Both the position numbers and the translations under genes were made by a program. Positions 8,573-17,980 of a stretch of 51,544 nucleotides of DNA are shown piece after piece; the stretch's first letter is position 1; every line of letters starts with the position of its first letter. Location: positions 1 through 51,544 of the forward strand of contig URFJ01000002.1 in assembly GCA_900547135.1 (NCBI GenBank), in the 5' to 3' direction. The DNA is from an uncultured Eubacteriales bacterium. Lineage in GTDB: Bacteria > Bacillota > Clostridia > Christensenellales > CAG-138. The notes below the pieces were generated by a model that did not search any database, was not told the DNA's origin, and was given only the letters and a program-made list of their open reading frames with translations.

Positions 8573-9784
8573 TTATTTTGTTTTGGTTGTGGTTTTGTTT
8601 TCCGGTTGTCGCCTGCGGCGCTTGGGCGTTTCCTCCAAATGCCTATTTGTCTCTATTTTTTCGTATCTGGTTATTGCCATCTCTAAAATCTCACGCCAGG
8701 CAATCGGTATGGTATCGCGTGCATTCACGCCGAGCGCTCTGAGTCTTTCCTTATCGCCAAGGCTGGACTTTATAGTTTCATAAAGGCTTTCCGTCGTATC
8801 CTCGCAGAGCAGTCCGTTTTCCCCATCGGATATTGCCTCCGCAGCACTGCTGCCTCTGACGATTATTGAAGGTGTTTCCATTGCGGCGGCCTCCCTGACA
8901 ACCATCGGCGCATTGTCGTACAAAGACGGGAATACCAGCATTTCCGCCCTGCGGTACAGACCGTCAAGCAGAACCGTGTCTTCAATATGCCCGGTAAATA
9001 TAGTTATATCCGCTATATCCAGCTCCGTAGCTTTTTCCTCAATTTCGTTTCTGTTAGGACCCTGGCCTGCAAGCACTAGTCGGATATCAGCGCCGTCTTT
9101 TTTAAGCATCGCCGCCGCCTCAAGTATTCTTTTTATATTCTTTTTCCAATGCATCTGGCCAACGAAAAGAAGCACCGGACTTTCCGCAAGCCCAAAACGC
9201 TCTGCAGCCGTTTCTGCGGCGCTGTCGTCAATAGGCCTTATATCGGTACCATTCGGCATTACCTGTATTTCACCCTTAAACCCGTATCCCTTAAGCACCT
9301 CCGCGGATGAATGGCTAACCGACCACACCTCGTCGCAGTGGCTGTAAAACTCAACTATGTATTTTACCCCAAGGGTTGATATCACCTCGGATTTCGTGGT
9401 GTGGAACAGATCATCGTAGTACTTGGAATGAAATGTGCCTATTAGGGGCACACGCTGCTTTTTAGCAATGCGCAGCGCCTCATGGCCCGCTATAAATGGA
9501 GAGTGGCAATGAACAACGTCGAATTCTATTCCTGACATCCGTTTATGATAATGGCTGTCCATGATCGGAATACCAACCTTATACTGGGTAGATGTAACAA
9601 GCGGCATGCCCGCATATTCTATAAGCTCAAACGGGAATCCCCCTCTGTACCCGGTTTCACCAATAGGCGCTATCACATAGCATTCGTGACCTAAGGCAGC
9701 TATATTCACCGCGTAATTATATACAACGCGGCCTACCCCATCTACAATGGGCAGAAAGGTGTCCGTAAACTGACCGATGCGCAA
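8573..9784 (-). CDS. GT4-family glycosyltransferase (diacylglycerol glucosyltransferase-like)
   Basis: About 403 residues with the GT-B fold order. The N-terminal RIGQFTDTFLPIVDGVGRVV is the typical start of GT4 enzymes that glycosylate diacylglycerol or phosphatidylinositol; HCHSPFIAG and TFHSKYYDD follow, then the nucleotide-sugar half with LLFVGQMHWKKN, PSLYDNAPMVVREAAAMETP and the E-x7-E pattern. I place the start at a TTG (9784) because AAAGGGGGAAG lies correctly spaced before it; an in-frame ATG at 9814 has no good ribosome site. Substrate cannot be fixed from sequence; glycolipid synthesis is the likeliest role. The C-terminal 25 residues are Lys/Arg/Thr-rich. Confidence 0.8.
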   Translation of the reverse strand: MRIGQFTDTFLPIVDGVGRVVYNYAVNIAALGHECYVIAPIGETGYRGGFPFELIEYAGMPLVTSTQYKVGIPIMDSHYHKRMSGIEFDVVHCHSPFIAGHEALRIAKKQRVPLIGTFHSKYYDDLFHTTKSEVISTLGVKYIVEFYSHCDEVWSVSHSSAEVLKGYGFKGEIQVMPNGTDIRPIDDSAAETAAERFGLAESPVLLFVGQMHWKKNIKRILEAAAMLKKDGADIRLVLAGQGPNRNEIEEKATELDIADITIFTGHIEDTVLLDGLYRRAEMLVFPSLYDNAPMVVREAAAMETPSIIVRGSSAAEAISDGENGLLCEDTTESLYETIKSSLGDKERLRALGVNARDTIPIAWREILEMAITRYEKIETNRHLEETPKRRRRQPENKTTTKTK

Positions 9785-9874
9785 AGAGCTTCCCCCTTTT
9801 ATGTCCTTTAACATCTATATTATCCATCTTACCGTTGTTTTTATAAAATGTAAAGTTTATCCTTAACACTAATT

Positions 9875-10684
9875 CTATCCGCAAACATGCACAAAATCAT
9901 ATCCCATGAACCTTGACGAAGCCCATTGTGCATGTTCCAAATCTTCAAAAAGCCCTACTATAGCCGAACCCGATCCAGTCATGCACGCTCCCAGCGCGCC
10001 GCATCCCAGCATGCGGTTTTTGATTTCGGCTATCTGGGGCGCCGCGGAAAACGCCTCGGTCTCAAGGGAGTTGCCCATTCGCCTTCCAAGCTCCCTCGGG
10101 TCGTCCGACAGATAAGCGTGTGCCGCGCCGCTTACGTCGTAGTGGGCGCATGGTAGTTTAAGGTTTGAAAACAGCTTTCCCGTATTGATGCCTGCTTTGG
10201 GTTTTACAATCAAAAGGGAAAGGCTTAAACGCGGAAGTGGGAACAGCCTTTCCCCTATACCGCTGGCTAAAGCTGCGCCTCCCGTCAGGCAGAATGGAAC
10301 GTCGGCCCCTATTGTGTGTGCAAGCCTTATTAGCATACTGTTATCTAAGGCGTGGTATATTTTCTGCATCCCAACGATTACTGCAGCCGCGTCGGCCGAT
10401 CCACCCCCCAGGCCCGCTTCGGACGGAATTCTTTTTATGATTTTAATATGGGCGCCCTTTGACTCGCCAATCCTTGAATATGCTTGGGCAGCCTTTACCG
10501 CTGTGTTGTCCTTTGGAAGCGGGATGTTGCTCTCAAACGATATACAATCGGCTTCTGATATGTCAACGTCGTCGCACAGATCTATGGAATGCATAAGCGA
10601 ATACAACTCATGGTATGCGTCACTTCGCCTATACAGAACATCCAGGGCAAGGTTTACCTTTGCATATGCTTTAATCAAAGGCAT
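9875..10684 (-). CDS. ispE: 4-diphosphocytidyl-2-C-methyl-D-erythritol kinase
   Basis: About 269 residues, a GHMP kinase of the non-mevalonate isoprenoid pathway: it phosphorylates the 2-hydroxyl of CDP-methylerythritol using ATP. The start KAYAKVNLALDV, the ATP loop PSEAGLGGGSADAAA and the C-terminal MTGSGSA motif are all present. GTG (10693) and ATG (10690) codons lie inside the GAGGTGAT ribosome site, so the ATG at 10684 is the better start. It is divergent from spoIIR, and about 60-90 bases separate it from the downstream glycosyltransferase depending on that gene's start, so it may head the minus-strand unit. Confidence 0.95.
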   Translation of the reverse strand: MPLIKAYAKVNLALDVLYRRSDAYHELYSLMHSIDLCDDVDISEADCISFESNIPLPKDNTAVKAAQAYSRIGESKGAHIKIIKRIPSEAGLGGGSADAAAVIVGMQKIYHALDNSMLIRLAHTIGADVPFCLTGGAALASGIGERLFPLPRLSLSLLIVKPKAGINTGKLFSNLKLPCAHYDVSGAAHAYLSDDPRELGRRMGNSLETEAFSAAPQIAEIKNRMLGCGALGACMTGSGSAIVGLFEDLEHAQWASSRFMGYDFVHVCG

Positions 10685-10826
10685 GCTCATCACCTCAATT
10701 AAATAAAGACATTATAACCCAGCGGTATAAATAATGTAAGGTCCCAATAATTAAAATCAATTATAATGCATAAACCCGTTTTTAAAAGTAAATAATCTCC
10801 ATATACACAGGAGGTGAATATCTATA

Positions 10827-11417
10827 ATGAAACAATGCCAACCACATAAAGCCGTGTCACTTATCATGGCCGCATGCGCACTCCTAATCGCAATTATATG
10901 CTTTGCTGCAGAGGGCGAGAATGATAATAACGGCATATTCCGTCTTCATATAATCGCAAACAGCAATTCGGAAACCGATCAGAGGGTAAAGCTGCTTGTA
11001 CGCGACGCTCTTCTTGAATATGAAGCGGAACATCTTCCATATGCCAATAACGCGTCCGAAACGCGCGAGGAGCTTATGGCCCAGGGAAGGGATGTGCTTA
11101 ACGTAATAAGAGAGGTTCTAAATGATAATGAAGCGGATTATAACGTTCAGCTTAAAGTTGGGAACTATCCATTTCCTGACAGGGAATATGCCGGTAACCT
11201 TTATCCCTCCGGTAACTATGACGCACTGAGGGTTGTTCTAGGCGAAGGCAAAGGAGAAAATTGGTGGTGCGTCATGTTTCCGCCTTTATGCATAGTACAA
11301 GACTACGAGGGAGAAGTTAATACCGAAGAGGGTGTTGTGTTCAAAAGTTTTTTTGGCGAACTAATACAATATCTGTTCGGAGGTAAGATTATATGGAACG
11401 GAAAAGCAGAAAATTAG
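10827..11417 (+). CDS. spoIIR: Stage II sporulation protein R
   Basis: A 196-residue exported signalling protein. In Bacillus it is made in the forespore under sigma-F and activates the SpoIIGA protease that processes pro-sigma-E in the mother cell. An N-terminal hydrophobic segment (about 9-27) is followed by the hallmark FRLHIIANSNS, the VRDALL helix, YPFPDREYAG, the G-N-Y-D-A-L-R-V block and NWWCVMFPPLC. The ribosome site AGGAGGTGA sits 10 bases before the ATG. The last 25 bases overlap sleB, coupling early forespore signalling to a germination gene in one transcript. Confidence 0.95.
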   Translation: MKQCQPHKAVSLIMAACALLIAIICFAAEGENDNNGIFRLHIIANSNSETDQRVKLLVRDALLEYEAEHLPYANNASETREELMAQGRDVLNVIREVLNDNEADYNVQLKVGNYPFPDREYAGNLYPSGNYDALRVVLGEGKGENWWCVMFPPLCIVQDYEGEVNTEEGVVFKSFFGELIQYLFGGKIIWNGKAEN

Positions 11418-12079
11418 CCTTTTTAATCGCACTGTTACTTATAATGTGTACGCTCCTTGAGCCTGCTACGGTAAAAGCCGCGACTGTGCTTAAATACGGT
11501 TCGCGCGGAAACGACGTGGTAAACCTGCAAAGCAGGCTTAAGCGATGGAGCTACTATTTTGGAAGCATTGACGGAATATTCGGTTCGCAGACTAGAGAAG
11601 CTGTAATGTACTTTCAACGCAAAAACGGCCTTGTGGTCGATGGCATGGTCGGACCACAGACGGCAAAATCACTTGGGATGAACCTTTCATCAAGCACTTC
11701 CTCTTCAGGGGGCTCGTCCTCAAATGCGTCCGGAGACCTGTACCTTTTAGCCAGAGTAGTGTACGGAGAAGCCAGGAGCGAACCGTATAAAGGACAGGTT
11801 GCGGTGGCGGCCGTTGTACTAAACAGGGTCAAGAACTCCTCTTTCCCAAATTCGTTGTCAGGGGTCGTATACCAAAGCGGAGCTTTCTCAATAGTCGCGG
11901 ACGGCCAGATCAATCTAGCTCCTGATCAATCCGCTATCAATGCGGCGCGGGATGCCATGAACGGATGGGATCCTACAAATGGATGCATCTACTATTTTAA
12001 CCCCGCAAAAACAAGCAACCCATGGATGCACAGCAGGCCTAAAGTCGTTACTATAGGTTCGCATGTGTTCTGCAAATGA
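11393..12079 (+). CDS. sleB: Spore cortex-lytic enzyme SleB
   Basis: 228 residues: a signal peptide ending near KAA (about residue 29), a peptidoglycan-binding_1 domain (LKYGSRGNDVVNLQSRL... to about residue 95), a Ser/Gly-rich linker, and a C-terminal cell-wall hydrolase_2 domain whose catalytic Glu is in ARVVYGEARSEP, followed by AAVVLNRV and YYFNPAKT. SleB is a lytic transglycosylase that opens muramic-lactam cortex during germination. The GGAGGTAAG ribosome site lies inside the end of spoIIR. Its partner ypeB is next, as in Bacillus. Confidence 0.95.
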   Translation: MERKSRKLAFLIALLLIMCTLLEPATVKAATVLKYGSRGNDVVNLQSRLKRWSYYFGSIDGIFGSQTREAVMYFQRKNGLVVDGMVGPQTAKSLGMNLSSSTSSSGGSSSNASGDLYLLARVVYGEARSEPYKGQVAVAAVVLNRVKNSSFPNSLSGVVYQSGAFSIVADGQINLAPDQSAINAARDAMNGWDPTNGCIYYFNPAKTSNPWMHSRPKVVTIGSHVFCK

Positions 12080-12124
12080 TATTACAGCGGCTGAATTAAG
12101 CCGCTAGGAGTCGGGAGGCATTAA

Positions 12125-13456
12125 ATGAGCGATAAAGTCAAAACAACATTAGGAATAGCAATACCGCTTGTTCTTGTACTAGCGCTAATAGTGGTAAGCG
12201 TTTGGGGCGTGCAACAGCAAACCAGGGCAGATTCATACCAAAATTCAACCGAATCCATGTACAGACGGGCCTTTATTGAACTTGCGGACAATCTTTCTGA
12301 TTTAGAGGCGACGCTCAGCAAGCTTATGGTTTCTGGTTCCAGGAACCATACCATAATCCTGCTTGACGATATATGGAGGCTGAGCGGCGCGAGCGTTAGC
12401 CTTATGTCCCAGATACCTTCGTCCCACGTGGATACGTATGAGCTGAATAGGTTTATTGTGCAAGTTGGCGACTACGCGCATAGCCTGATGGAAAACCTGA
12501 TAGGCGGTACAGTCATGTCCAGTGAGGACGGAGAACAGCTTGTGAAGCTCCATGAGACCTGCGTTTCACTTGCAAATGAGATAAGGGGGCGCGTTGATTC
12601 CGACGATGTACCGATAGACCTTTTATCAAATGACGATTACTTTGAACCTTCTTCAAAGGAATATGAAGACTCTGAAAGCGTGGAAAAGTTCCCTACGCTT
12701 ATCTACGACGGGCCGTACTCTGAAAGCACCGAAAAGCTTGAGCCAAAGGGTGTAACCGGAGATGAAATAAGCGAAGACGAGGCCATGCAAAAGGCCCTTG
12801 AGTATGCCACAGGAGCACAGCTGGAATCCGCCGGCGCCTCGGACGGCAACATCCCAGCGTATGACTTCAGCGGCACCCTGGAAGATGGGCGCACCATAGA
12901 TATATCCGTTACAAAAAAGGGCGGGCATCTGTTATGGAAGATGAGCAGCGCTAATGGCCAGGAAACAGGCGTTCCTGATGAATCGCTTACCGAAAAATAC
13001 CGAAATGCGGGACTTGATTATCTCGATAAGCACGGTTTTAAAGGGATGGTAGGAACCTATGCTCAGTATTATGCAGGCGTGGCGCTTATAAACTATGCGG
13101 CAACGCAGGACGACGTCATCCTTTACAGCGACCTAATTAAGCTTTGGGTAGATCGTGAAACCCTCGAAATTGTCGGTTTCGACGCTAGAAATTATCTATA
13201 CAGCCATGTCGAGCGCAAGCTTGAGGAACCAGAGCTTAGCGTTGAGGATGCAGAAAGGATGTTAAACCCGAACCTGACAGTTCAATCAAGAGAAATGGCG
13301 TTCATACCGGTAACGCCATCCAATGAACGGTTATGCTATGAGTTTAAATGCACCCTGGGCGATCAGGCCTTCATAGTGTATATCGACGCAGATACCGGCG
13401 ACGAACTTGAGATATTTAGGATTATTGATTCAGAGGACGGACAGTTGGTTATATAA
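12125..13456 (+). CDS. ypeB: Germination protein YpeB
   Basis: 443 residues, matching the family length. A single N-terminal membrane helix (about 8-28) is followed by the Q-Q-Q-T-R-A-D-S-Y and Y-R-R-A-F-x-E-L-A-D-N-L motifs typical of YpeB, a helical region, and C-terminal PepSY-like repeats (for example ISEDEAMQKALEYA and LSVEDAERML). YpeB is needed for SleB stability and localisation in spores. A GGGAGG ribosome site precedes the ATG and 45 bases separate it from sleB. A hairpin terminator follows. Confidence 0.93.
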   Translation: MSDKVKTTLGIAIPLVLVLALIVVSVWGVQQQTRADSYQNSTESMYRRAFIELADNLSDLEATLSKLMVSGSRNHTIILLDDIWRLSGASVSLMSQIPSSHVDTYELNRFIVQVGDYAHSLMENLIGGTVMSSEDGEQLVKLHETCVSLANEIRGRVDSDDVPIDLLSNDDYFEPSSKEYEDSESVEKFPTLIYDGPYSESTEKLEPKGVTGDEISEDEAMQKALEYATGAQLESAGASDGNIPAYDFSGTLEDGRTIDISVTKKGGHLLWKMSSANGQETGVPDESLTEKYRNAGLDYLDKHGFKGMVGTYAQYYAGVALINYAATQDDVILYSDLIKLWVDRETLEIVGFDARNYLYSHVERKLEEPELSVEDAERMLNPNLTVQSREMAFIPVTPSNERLCYEFKCTLGDQAFIVYIDADTGDELEIFRIIDSEDGQLVI

Positions 13457-13471
13457 TAAAATTTAAATCAA

Positions 13472-13501
13472 AGCGGACTGCGTTATATGATGCAGCCCGC
13501 T
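13472..13501 (+). terminator. Hairpin terminator after ypeB
   Basis: AGCGG-A-CTGC pairs with GCAG-C-CCGCT (one mismatch) around a 10-base loop, 15 bases after the ypeB stop; the following T-run is weak (TGTTATT). Confidence 0.5.
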
Positions 13502-13531
13502 CTGTTATTAGGGTTTTAGGATTGTAAAACA

Positions 13532-14512
13532 TGTTGGACAGAATAAGCGGCAAGGAAAGCGTTGGGTTAGGTTAGTGTAAAAGACGCGTGGGGCGGCTCT
13601 TCGACGCACAGCTAGCTGTGTCGAAATCAGCGAGTGAGTGAAAGCGGTGTGTGTCGTAGAAGCGGCGCTGGTCCTCGCGGTGACTGCGCTCCACCTTGCC
13701 GTTGTGGCGCGGGGTGTAGGGGAGGATCTGCTTGTTACGGACGAGTTTGTTCTCTCAAGAGCGTTACCAGCTCGTGCGCAAAGCGGTTGCTAAACTCAAA
13801 GCCGTTGTCGTTTTGTACGCGCTCCACCGTAAAGCCCCCTTTTTGAAAAAGGTGTAAGCCTTCTTCAAAAAATCAGCCGATTAATAGGTATTCTGTTCCT
13901 CATAAGCACCTAAATAGCGAAGGCGGAAAAACTCGTCAATGGCGGTGTACTGGAACAAGCGCAGACTATCCACACAGCAGGCGCGCGGAACTACTTTAAC
14001 GTCATCTTGAACGCTATCTGGGATACGTCATCTGCTGGCAGGGCTTTGGCATATATGGTTTCTTTACCGGTTCCAAAGCCGACATGCCAGTTCGTTTAAT
14101 AACCCTGTACAGGCTTTCAGGGCAACGGGAGTACCCACGTTACCGAAGCCTGCACCACAGGTCGATAGGCTCCAGCTTAGGATTCCTTCGCCGCGTATAC
14201 CGAATGAGTTTTAACTCAGCCTCGGTATTCTGATTCGGATGGTACAGCGGGTGTCTGGAGCGGCCGGCTAATGATCCAATCGTCCCGTCGTATTCTTGAC
14301 AGTCAGAAGTAAATGGTTGAGCGCGCACGGTTATATTTGCGTGAAGCTCTAGCCACACCAAATTCCTTTGCGTAGCGCACAAGGGATTGCCTGTACTTCA
14401 TGTTTTGTGATACAGTTTCCATGAGGGATTTTCGCTTATTGTTTGTTCTTGCAAACTCACAATAACCGATTTGTGCCAATCCTTCATCCTTTTCTTTCCG
14501 CTGTCCAAGATG
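13532..14512 (-). mobile_element. IS481-type insertion sequence remnant with decayed DDE transposase
   Basis: Read on the minus strand, several frames together restore a DDE integrase-core transposase. The parts are an HTH region (DGTIGSLAGRSRHPLYHPNQ and RRNPKLEPIDLWCRLR), then VKVVPRACCVDS, LFQYTAIDEFFRLRYLGAY, a piece matching V-Q-x-D-N-G-F-E-F with frame changes, and YTPRHNGKVERSHREDQRRFY carrying the catalytic Glu. Stops and shifts occur throughout, so it cannot make an active transposase. TTGGACAG near 13534 and CTGTCCAA at 14501-14508 look like remains of terminal inverted repeats and set the approximate ends. A second truncated copy is at 36143-36660. Confidence 0.8.
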
Positions 14513-14558
14513 TATTGTAGTCCTACACTCGATAAATAAAAATATTATTTATAGGGCA

Positions 14559-14587
14559 TTGACATATTACTTACAACCTGCTAAAAT
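14559..14587 (+). promoter_or_regulatory. Sigma-A type promoter of the first tRNA cluster
   Basis: TTGACA (14559-14564), 17 bases, TAAAAT (14582-14587), about 64 bases before tRNA-Arg. Confidence 0.7.
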
Positions 14588-14650
14588 TATCTACTGTCGG
14601 CGGGTGAAAGATAGATGCTTGCACCGAGTGGAATGCCCATGACGAGATAT

Positions 14651-14727
<77 letters not shown>

Positions 14728-14733
14728 GCTTAT

Positions 14734-14811
14734 GGTGGGTATAGTTCAGATGGTTAGAGCGCCAGATTGTGGCTCTGGAGGTCGTGGGTTCGAATCCCAC
14801 TACCCACCCCA
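14734..14811 (+). tRNA. tRNA-His (GUG anticodon)
   Basis: Acceptor GTGGGTA/TACCCAC, anticodon loop with GTG, encoded G-1 opposite C73 as required for histidyl-tRNA synthetase, and encoded CCA. Confidence 0.95.
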
Positions 14812-14834
14812 TTTACCTATGGAGCTAAGCGCAT

Positions 14835-14909
14835 TGGGGTGTCGCCAAGCGGTAAGGCACGGGACTTTGACTCCCGCACTCGTAGGTTCAAATCCTGCCA
14901 CCCCAGCCA
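14835..14909 (+). tRNA. tRNA-Gln (UUG anticodon)
   Basis: Acceptor TGGGGTG/CACCCCA, anticodon loop CTTTGAC giving UUG, G73 and encoded CCA. Confidence 0.95.
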
Positions 14910-14915
14910 GAATCT

Positions 14916-14991
14916 GACCCGTTAGCTCAGTTGGTAGAGCATTTGACTTTTAATCAAAGGGTCCGGAGTTCGAGCCTCCGACGGGTCACCA
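14916..14991 (+). tRNA. tRNA-Lys (UUU anticodon)
   Basis: Acceptor GACCCGT/ACGGGTC, anticodon stem TTTGA/TCAAA with loop CTTTTAA, encoded CCA. Last of the array; a degenerate relative occurs at 18871. Confidence 0.95.
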
Positions 14992-15433
14992 ATTTTCTGG
15001 CAACGAGGGAGCTAGTCCTTGATTTAAAGGGCCTGTCCAATTTATGAATAAGCAGAAAACAGGAATAAAGGTAATAAAAAAGTTACTTCTGAATCTTTAG
15101 TTATTTTTTGATTTTTTAACTATTTATGCCCAAACCGGCAGGCCTAATGCCCTGAAGTATACGATTTATTTTAGATCAAAATTACAAAATAATGCGCTAA
15201 AATAGCGCAAACCCAAAAAAGTTTATAAAAACAAATAACAATCCCACCATTATAAAACTGTGTAGCAGCAAGCACCCCTATAGAATTCCACCAAGGTGAA
15301 TTTTATATTTAAAATCCTGAGCAAGGGCAAACAACAAGGAGAGATTGACTAAACAGACTTTTGTCCGTGCTTTTAAACGTTTTCGCCACTGCCAAATTTC
15401 ATCAAAATTAGTTCTAAATCGCGCAAACTCATA
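14992..15433 (+). other. AT-rich intergenic stretch without a recognisable gene
   Basis: No plausible ORF with a ribosome site on either strand. It holds a small perfect hairpin (TGCGCT/AGCGCA near 15193-15209) and, near 15042, a CTGTCCAA word like the IS end sequences, which may be a further IS scar. Confidence 0.4.
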
Positions 15434-15462
15434 TTACAATTATATATACAAAATGATATAAT
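15434..15462 (+). promoter_or_regulatory. Possible promoter of the SpoIID-like pseudogene
   Basis: TTACAA (15434-15439), 17 bases, TATAAT (15457-15462), about 35 bases before the ATG, followed by an AGGAGG ribosome site. Confidence 0.5.
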
Positions 15463-15497
15463 AAATTTGTAGTAACGCTGATTTAGGAGGTATTACA

Positions 15498-16847
15498 ATG
15501 AAAAAGGTGATAGCAATAACACTGATCCTGTTGTTCGTGACTGCGGGGCTTACCCCCTTAGCCCATGCCATGGAAAGCAGGATAGACGCCGCAAATGATA
15601 AGGAATTTATTTATGAACATCTAAAAAACATTGACGAAAAGGATTATGCGGCATACCTTGATATGCTGGGAGATGAGTTCAGGACAGTAATGGAACCTGT
15701 ACTTTCATCGTTGATCGATGACAAAATGGGGGTTGGAGCTATAAAGTCAATAGACCTTAAAACCTTTGAGGTTATGGCCGACCTGTCCGATACGGAATAC
15801 TCGGAAATAGACGAGATCCAATTATCGTATATGAACAGTACACGTCATAGGCTAAAAAATTATCTGATAAAATGTGAAATGGAAGTTTATCAGGACAATG
15901 CTTATTACTTTAATGGCGTTAACTATCTAAGCATTACCTGCTTGATGGCGCTAAAAGGATACTGGATAACAGGCTGCCGCTTCCCGATGTTGTAGCTGAG
16001 TACGAAAAGGACAGGTCGCTTGTAAAGGATTACTTTAGTAAGAGATTTACACAGGAGCGTGGAGGTTTCTATATATCGGACAGGTTCAGTGAAGAGTTTA
16101 AGGAAACGGCCTCCTATAATGGCAATATGCCCAGCACAATAGATGTTTATAGGTCTAAAACCGGCAGGATAGACCGGAATGTAAATTTCAAGCAATATTG
16201 CCGTGTTGTCATGGCATGTGAAGAAGGGTATGAAGGTAGGCAGACGGACTATAAAAAGGCATTTGCTATTGCGATAAAACATTTTGGTTGGTTTATGATA
16301 TTAAAGCCACGCGCGAATTTAGGCTGTCATGTTAGAGATGATACAGATGATCAAATATATAGCCCTGAAACAAGAAGCCCTTCTGATTATCCTACCTGTG
16401 ACAATGCCATGCTATCCACATGGAATACAATTATGGTTAATTCAGGTAGAAACATTTTTAAACCATTTTATTTACAGGGAGACGCTAGTGTATTAGAAAG
16501 AAACACACAATATAAAGGAACAATGTATGAATATGAAGTTTGGAAGTCACTGGTTCCAAGTGGAATGAACTATATTAATGTTCTTAAATACTATTATAGC
16601 ACTACTGCAACAATATTTCGTCGGGCGAAATAAGAGTTTGTACTAATCATACAGGAAGTTATACCAATCAACCGCAACAACGCACAAGGTTAACGGCTGT
16701 ACTACATGTAAGGTTAATATAGTGGAAAACCATAGTTTTAGACTGCAGGGAAACAATCAGGTCTGTACGAAATGCGGACATTCCGTTACTGTGATGGATA
16801 TACAACCACCCATATTTGTAAGAAACGCTTTAAGTGTACAAAAATGA
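15498..16847 (+). pseudogene. Frameshifted secreted SpoIID-domain protein
   Basis: The first frame (15498-15995) starts with AGGAGG-N7-ATG, encodes a signal peptide ending near AHA and a helical region, and stops at a TAG. The same protein continues in the -1 frame, open from about 15923, through YEKDRSLVKDYFSKRF to 16633. This second part resembles the SpoIID/LytB domain: VNFKQYCRVVMACE, AIAIKHFGWF, DDTDDQIY and a final NYINVLKYYY. After another frame change a tail carries CTTC and CTKCGH pairs like a zinc ribbon and ends at 16847. SpoIID proteins cut peptidoglycan glycan strands. At least two frame changes argue for a pseudogene, but a sequencing error is possible. The last 118 bases are duplicated at 17745. 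Confidence 0.65.
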
Positions 16848-16965
16848 ATTAAGGAGTGAAAGAAATGAAAAAAGCGCTAATAGTAATTGTTATGCTATGT
16901 ATGGCTTTTATTCTGGGCTGTACCAGCGACGCCATAAATCCTACGGCAGAGCCGACAGGTATTGT
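16730..16965 (+). repeat. Direct repeat, copy 1 (5' block of lipoprotein 1)
   Basis: Matches 17745-17980 at an exact offset of 1015 bases. From 16737 to 16938 the two are identical by eye, covering the zinc-ribbon tail of the pseudogene, the ribosome site and the lipoprotein signal peptide; identity then falls sharply. Confidence 0.9.
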
Positions 16966-17632
16966 ATCAAACACCGATAAAATAGAGGCAACACCATCCG
17001 CTACTCCAAAAATTAATCCTAGTGATGAACAGTCGCCAATACCGACTGTAGAGGAAGCATACGCTAAATTGGTGGAGTTCCTACGCAATTTTGGATTTGG
17101 AGATGACACACAGCTTGAACCGTCCCCTTCCAGGTTAAAAAATGGTCTTTGGAGAACATCATTTTATGATACACCGGTAAAGAGGGGACTTGTGATGTTA
17201 TGTGAAACAGAAAATATGGAACACCCGGAAAGCACAATCCCAAGTGGCGGGAAATATCGCTTAGGCACATATGCAATAAATGTAAAATTCGTTGAAGTCA
17301 ATCCGGAATATTATAATCCTGATACTAATGCAGATGTCCCATATTATTTGGTTCATACAGAAGAAACTAGTATGTTATATTCAGATGCAACTGTTATCCT
17401 TCTTAATGGGTTTGGTATAACTAATACATCTTATCCAGTGCTAGCTCCGACTCTGTCGTGGGAACTGAATAACTATATAAAATATGATTATGATCGCATT
17501 ATAGAGGATGAGAAGGAAGCTGGCCAACCCCATAGTCTGTATGAGATATACTATTGTGACAATGAAATAGTTTGGATTGAACAACTATGCGATTTAGGAG
17601 TAAAAGGCCAAGACTGGGAATACAAGAAATAG
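16865..17632 (+). CDS. Putative lipoprotein of unknown function, tandem copy 1
   Basis: 255 residues. The ATG at 16865 follows AAGGAG by 8 bases; an in-frame GTG 9 bases upstream lies in the ribosome site. The signal peptide ends in FILGC, a good lipobox, so the mature protein should be anchored at the outer face of the membrane. A Thr/Pro/Ser-rich spacer follows, then a globular region with blocks shared with copy 2: NFGFGDD, PSRLKNGLWR.SFYD, VPYYLV, LNGFGIT..SYP and SLYEIYYC.NEIVWIEQ. I do not recognise the family. The sister gene follows downstream at 17880. Confidence 0.7.
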   Translation: MKKALIVIVMLCMAFILGCTSDAINPTAEPTGIVSNTDKIEATPSATPKINPSDEQSPIPTVEEAYAKLVEFLRNFGFGDDTQLEPSPSRLKNGLWRTSFYDTPVKRGLVMLCETENMEHPESTIPSGGKYRLGTYAINVKFVEVNPEYYNPDTNADVPYYLVHTEETSMLYSDATVILLNGFGITNTSYPVLAPTLSWELNNYIKYDYDRIIEDEKEAGQPHSLYEIYYCDNEIVWIEQLCDLGVKGQDWEYKK

Positions 17633-17647
17633 ATCGTTGAGCTGTAA

Positions 17648-17683
17648 AGAGCGTTAGGGATATTTAAATGTCCTCAACGCTCT
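17648..17683 (+). terminator. Hairpin after lipoprotein copy 1
   Basis: AGAGCGTT and AACGCTCT form the base of a long stem continued by GGGA/TCCT with one mismatch, 15 bases after the stop codon; followed by AT-rich sequence with no long T-run. Confidence 0.55.
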
Positions 17684-17744
17684 ATATAAATATCTATTTA
17701 TATAACTATTGAAGATAAATGTTAAGTATAAAATAATTTGTATG

Positions 17745-17980
17745 CCATAGCTTTAGACTGCAGGGAAACAATCAGGTCTGTACGAAATGCGGACATTCCG
17801 TTACTGTGATGGATATACAACCACCCATATTTGTAAGAAACGCTTTAAGTGTACAAAAATGAATTAAGGAGTGAAAGAAATGAAAAAAGCGCTAATAGTA
17901 ATTGTTATGCTATGTATGGCTTTTATTCTGGGCTGTACCAGCGACGCCATAAACCCTACGGCTGAACCGACGGCAACGGC
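17745..17980 (+). repeat. Direct repeat, copy 2 (5' block of lipoprotein 2)
   Basis: Second copy of the block at 16730-16965. It includes a 118-base fragment of the SpoIID-like gene's tail (to 17862) that is not attached to any gene here, showing that the duplication began inside that gene. Confidence 0.9.
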
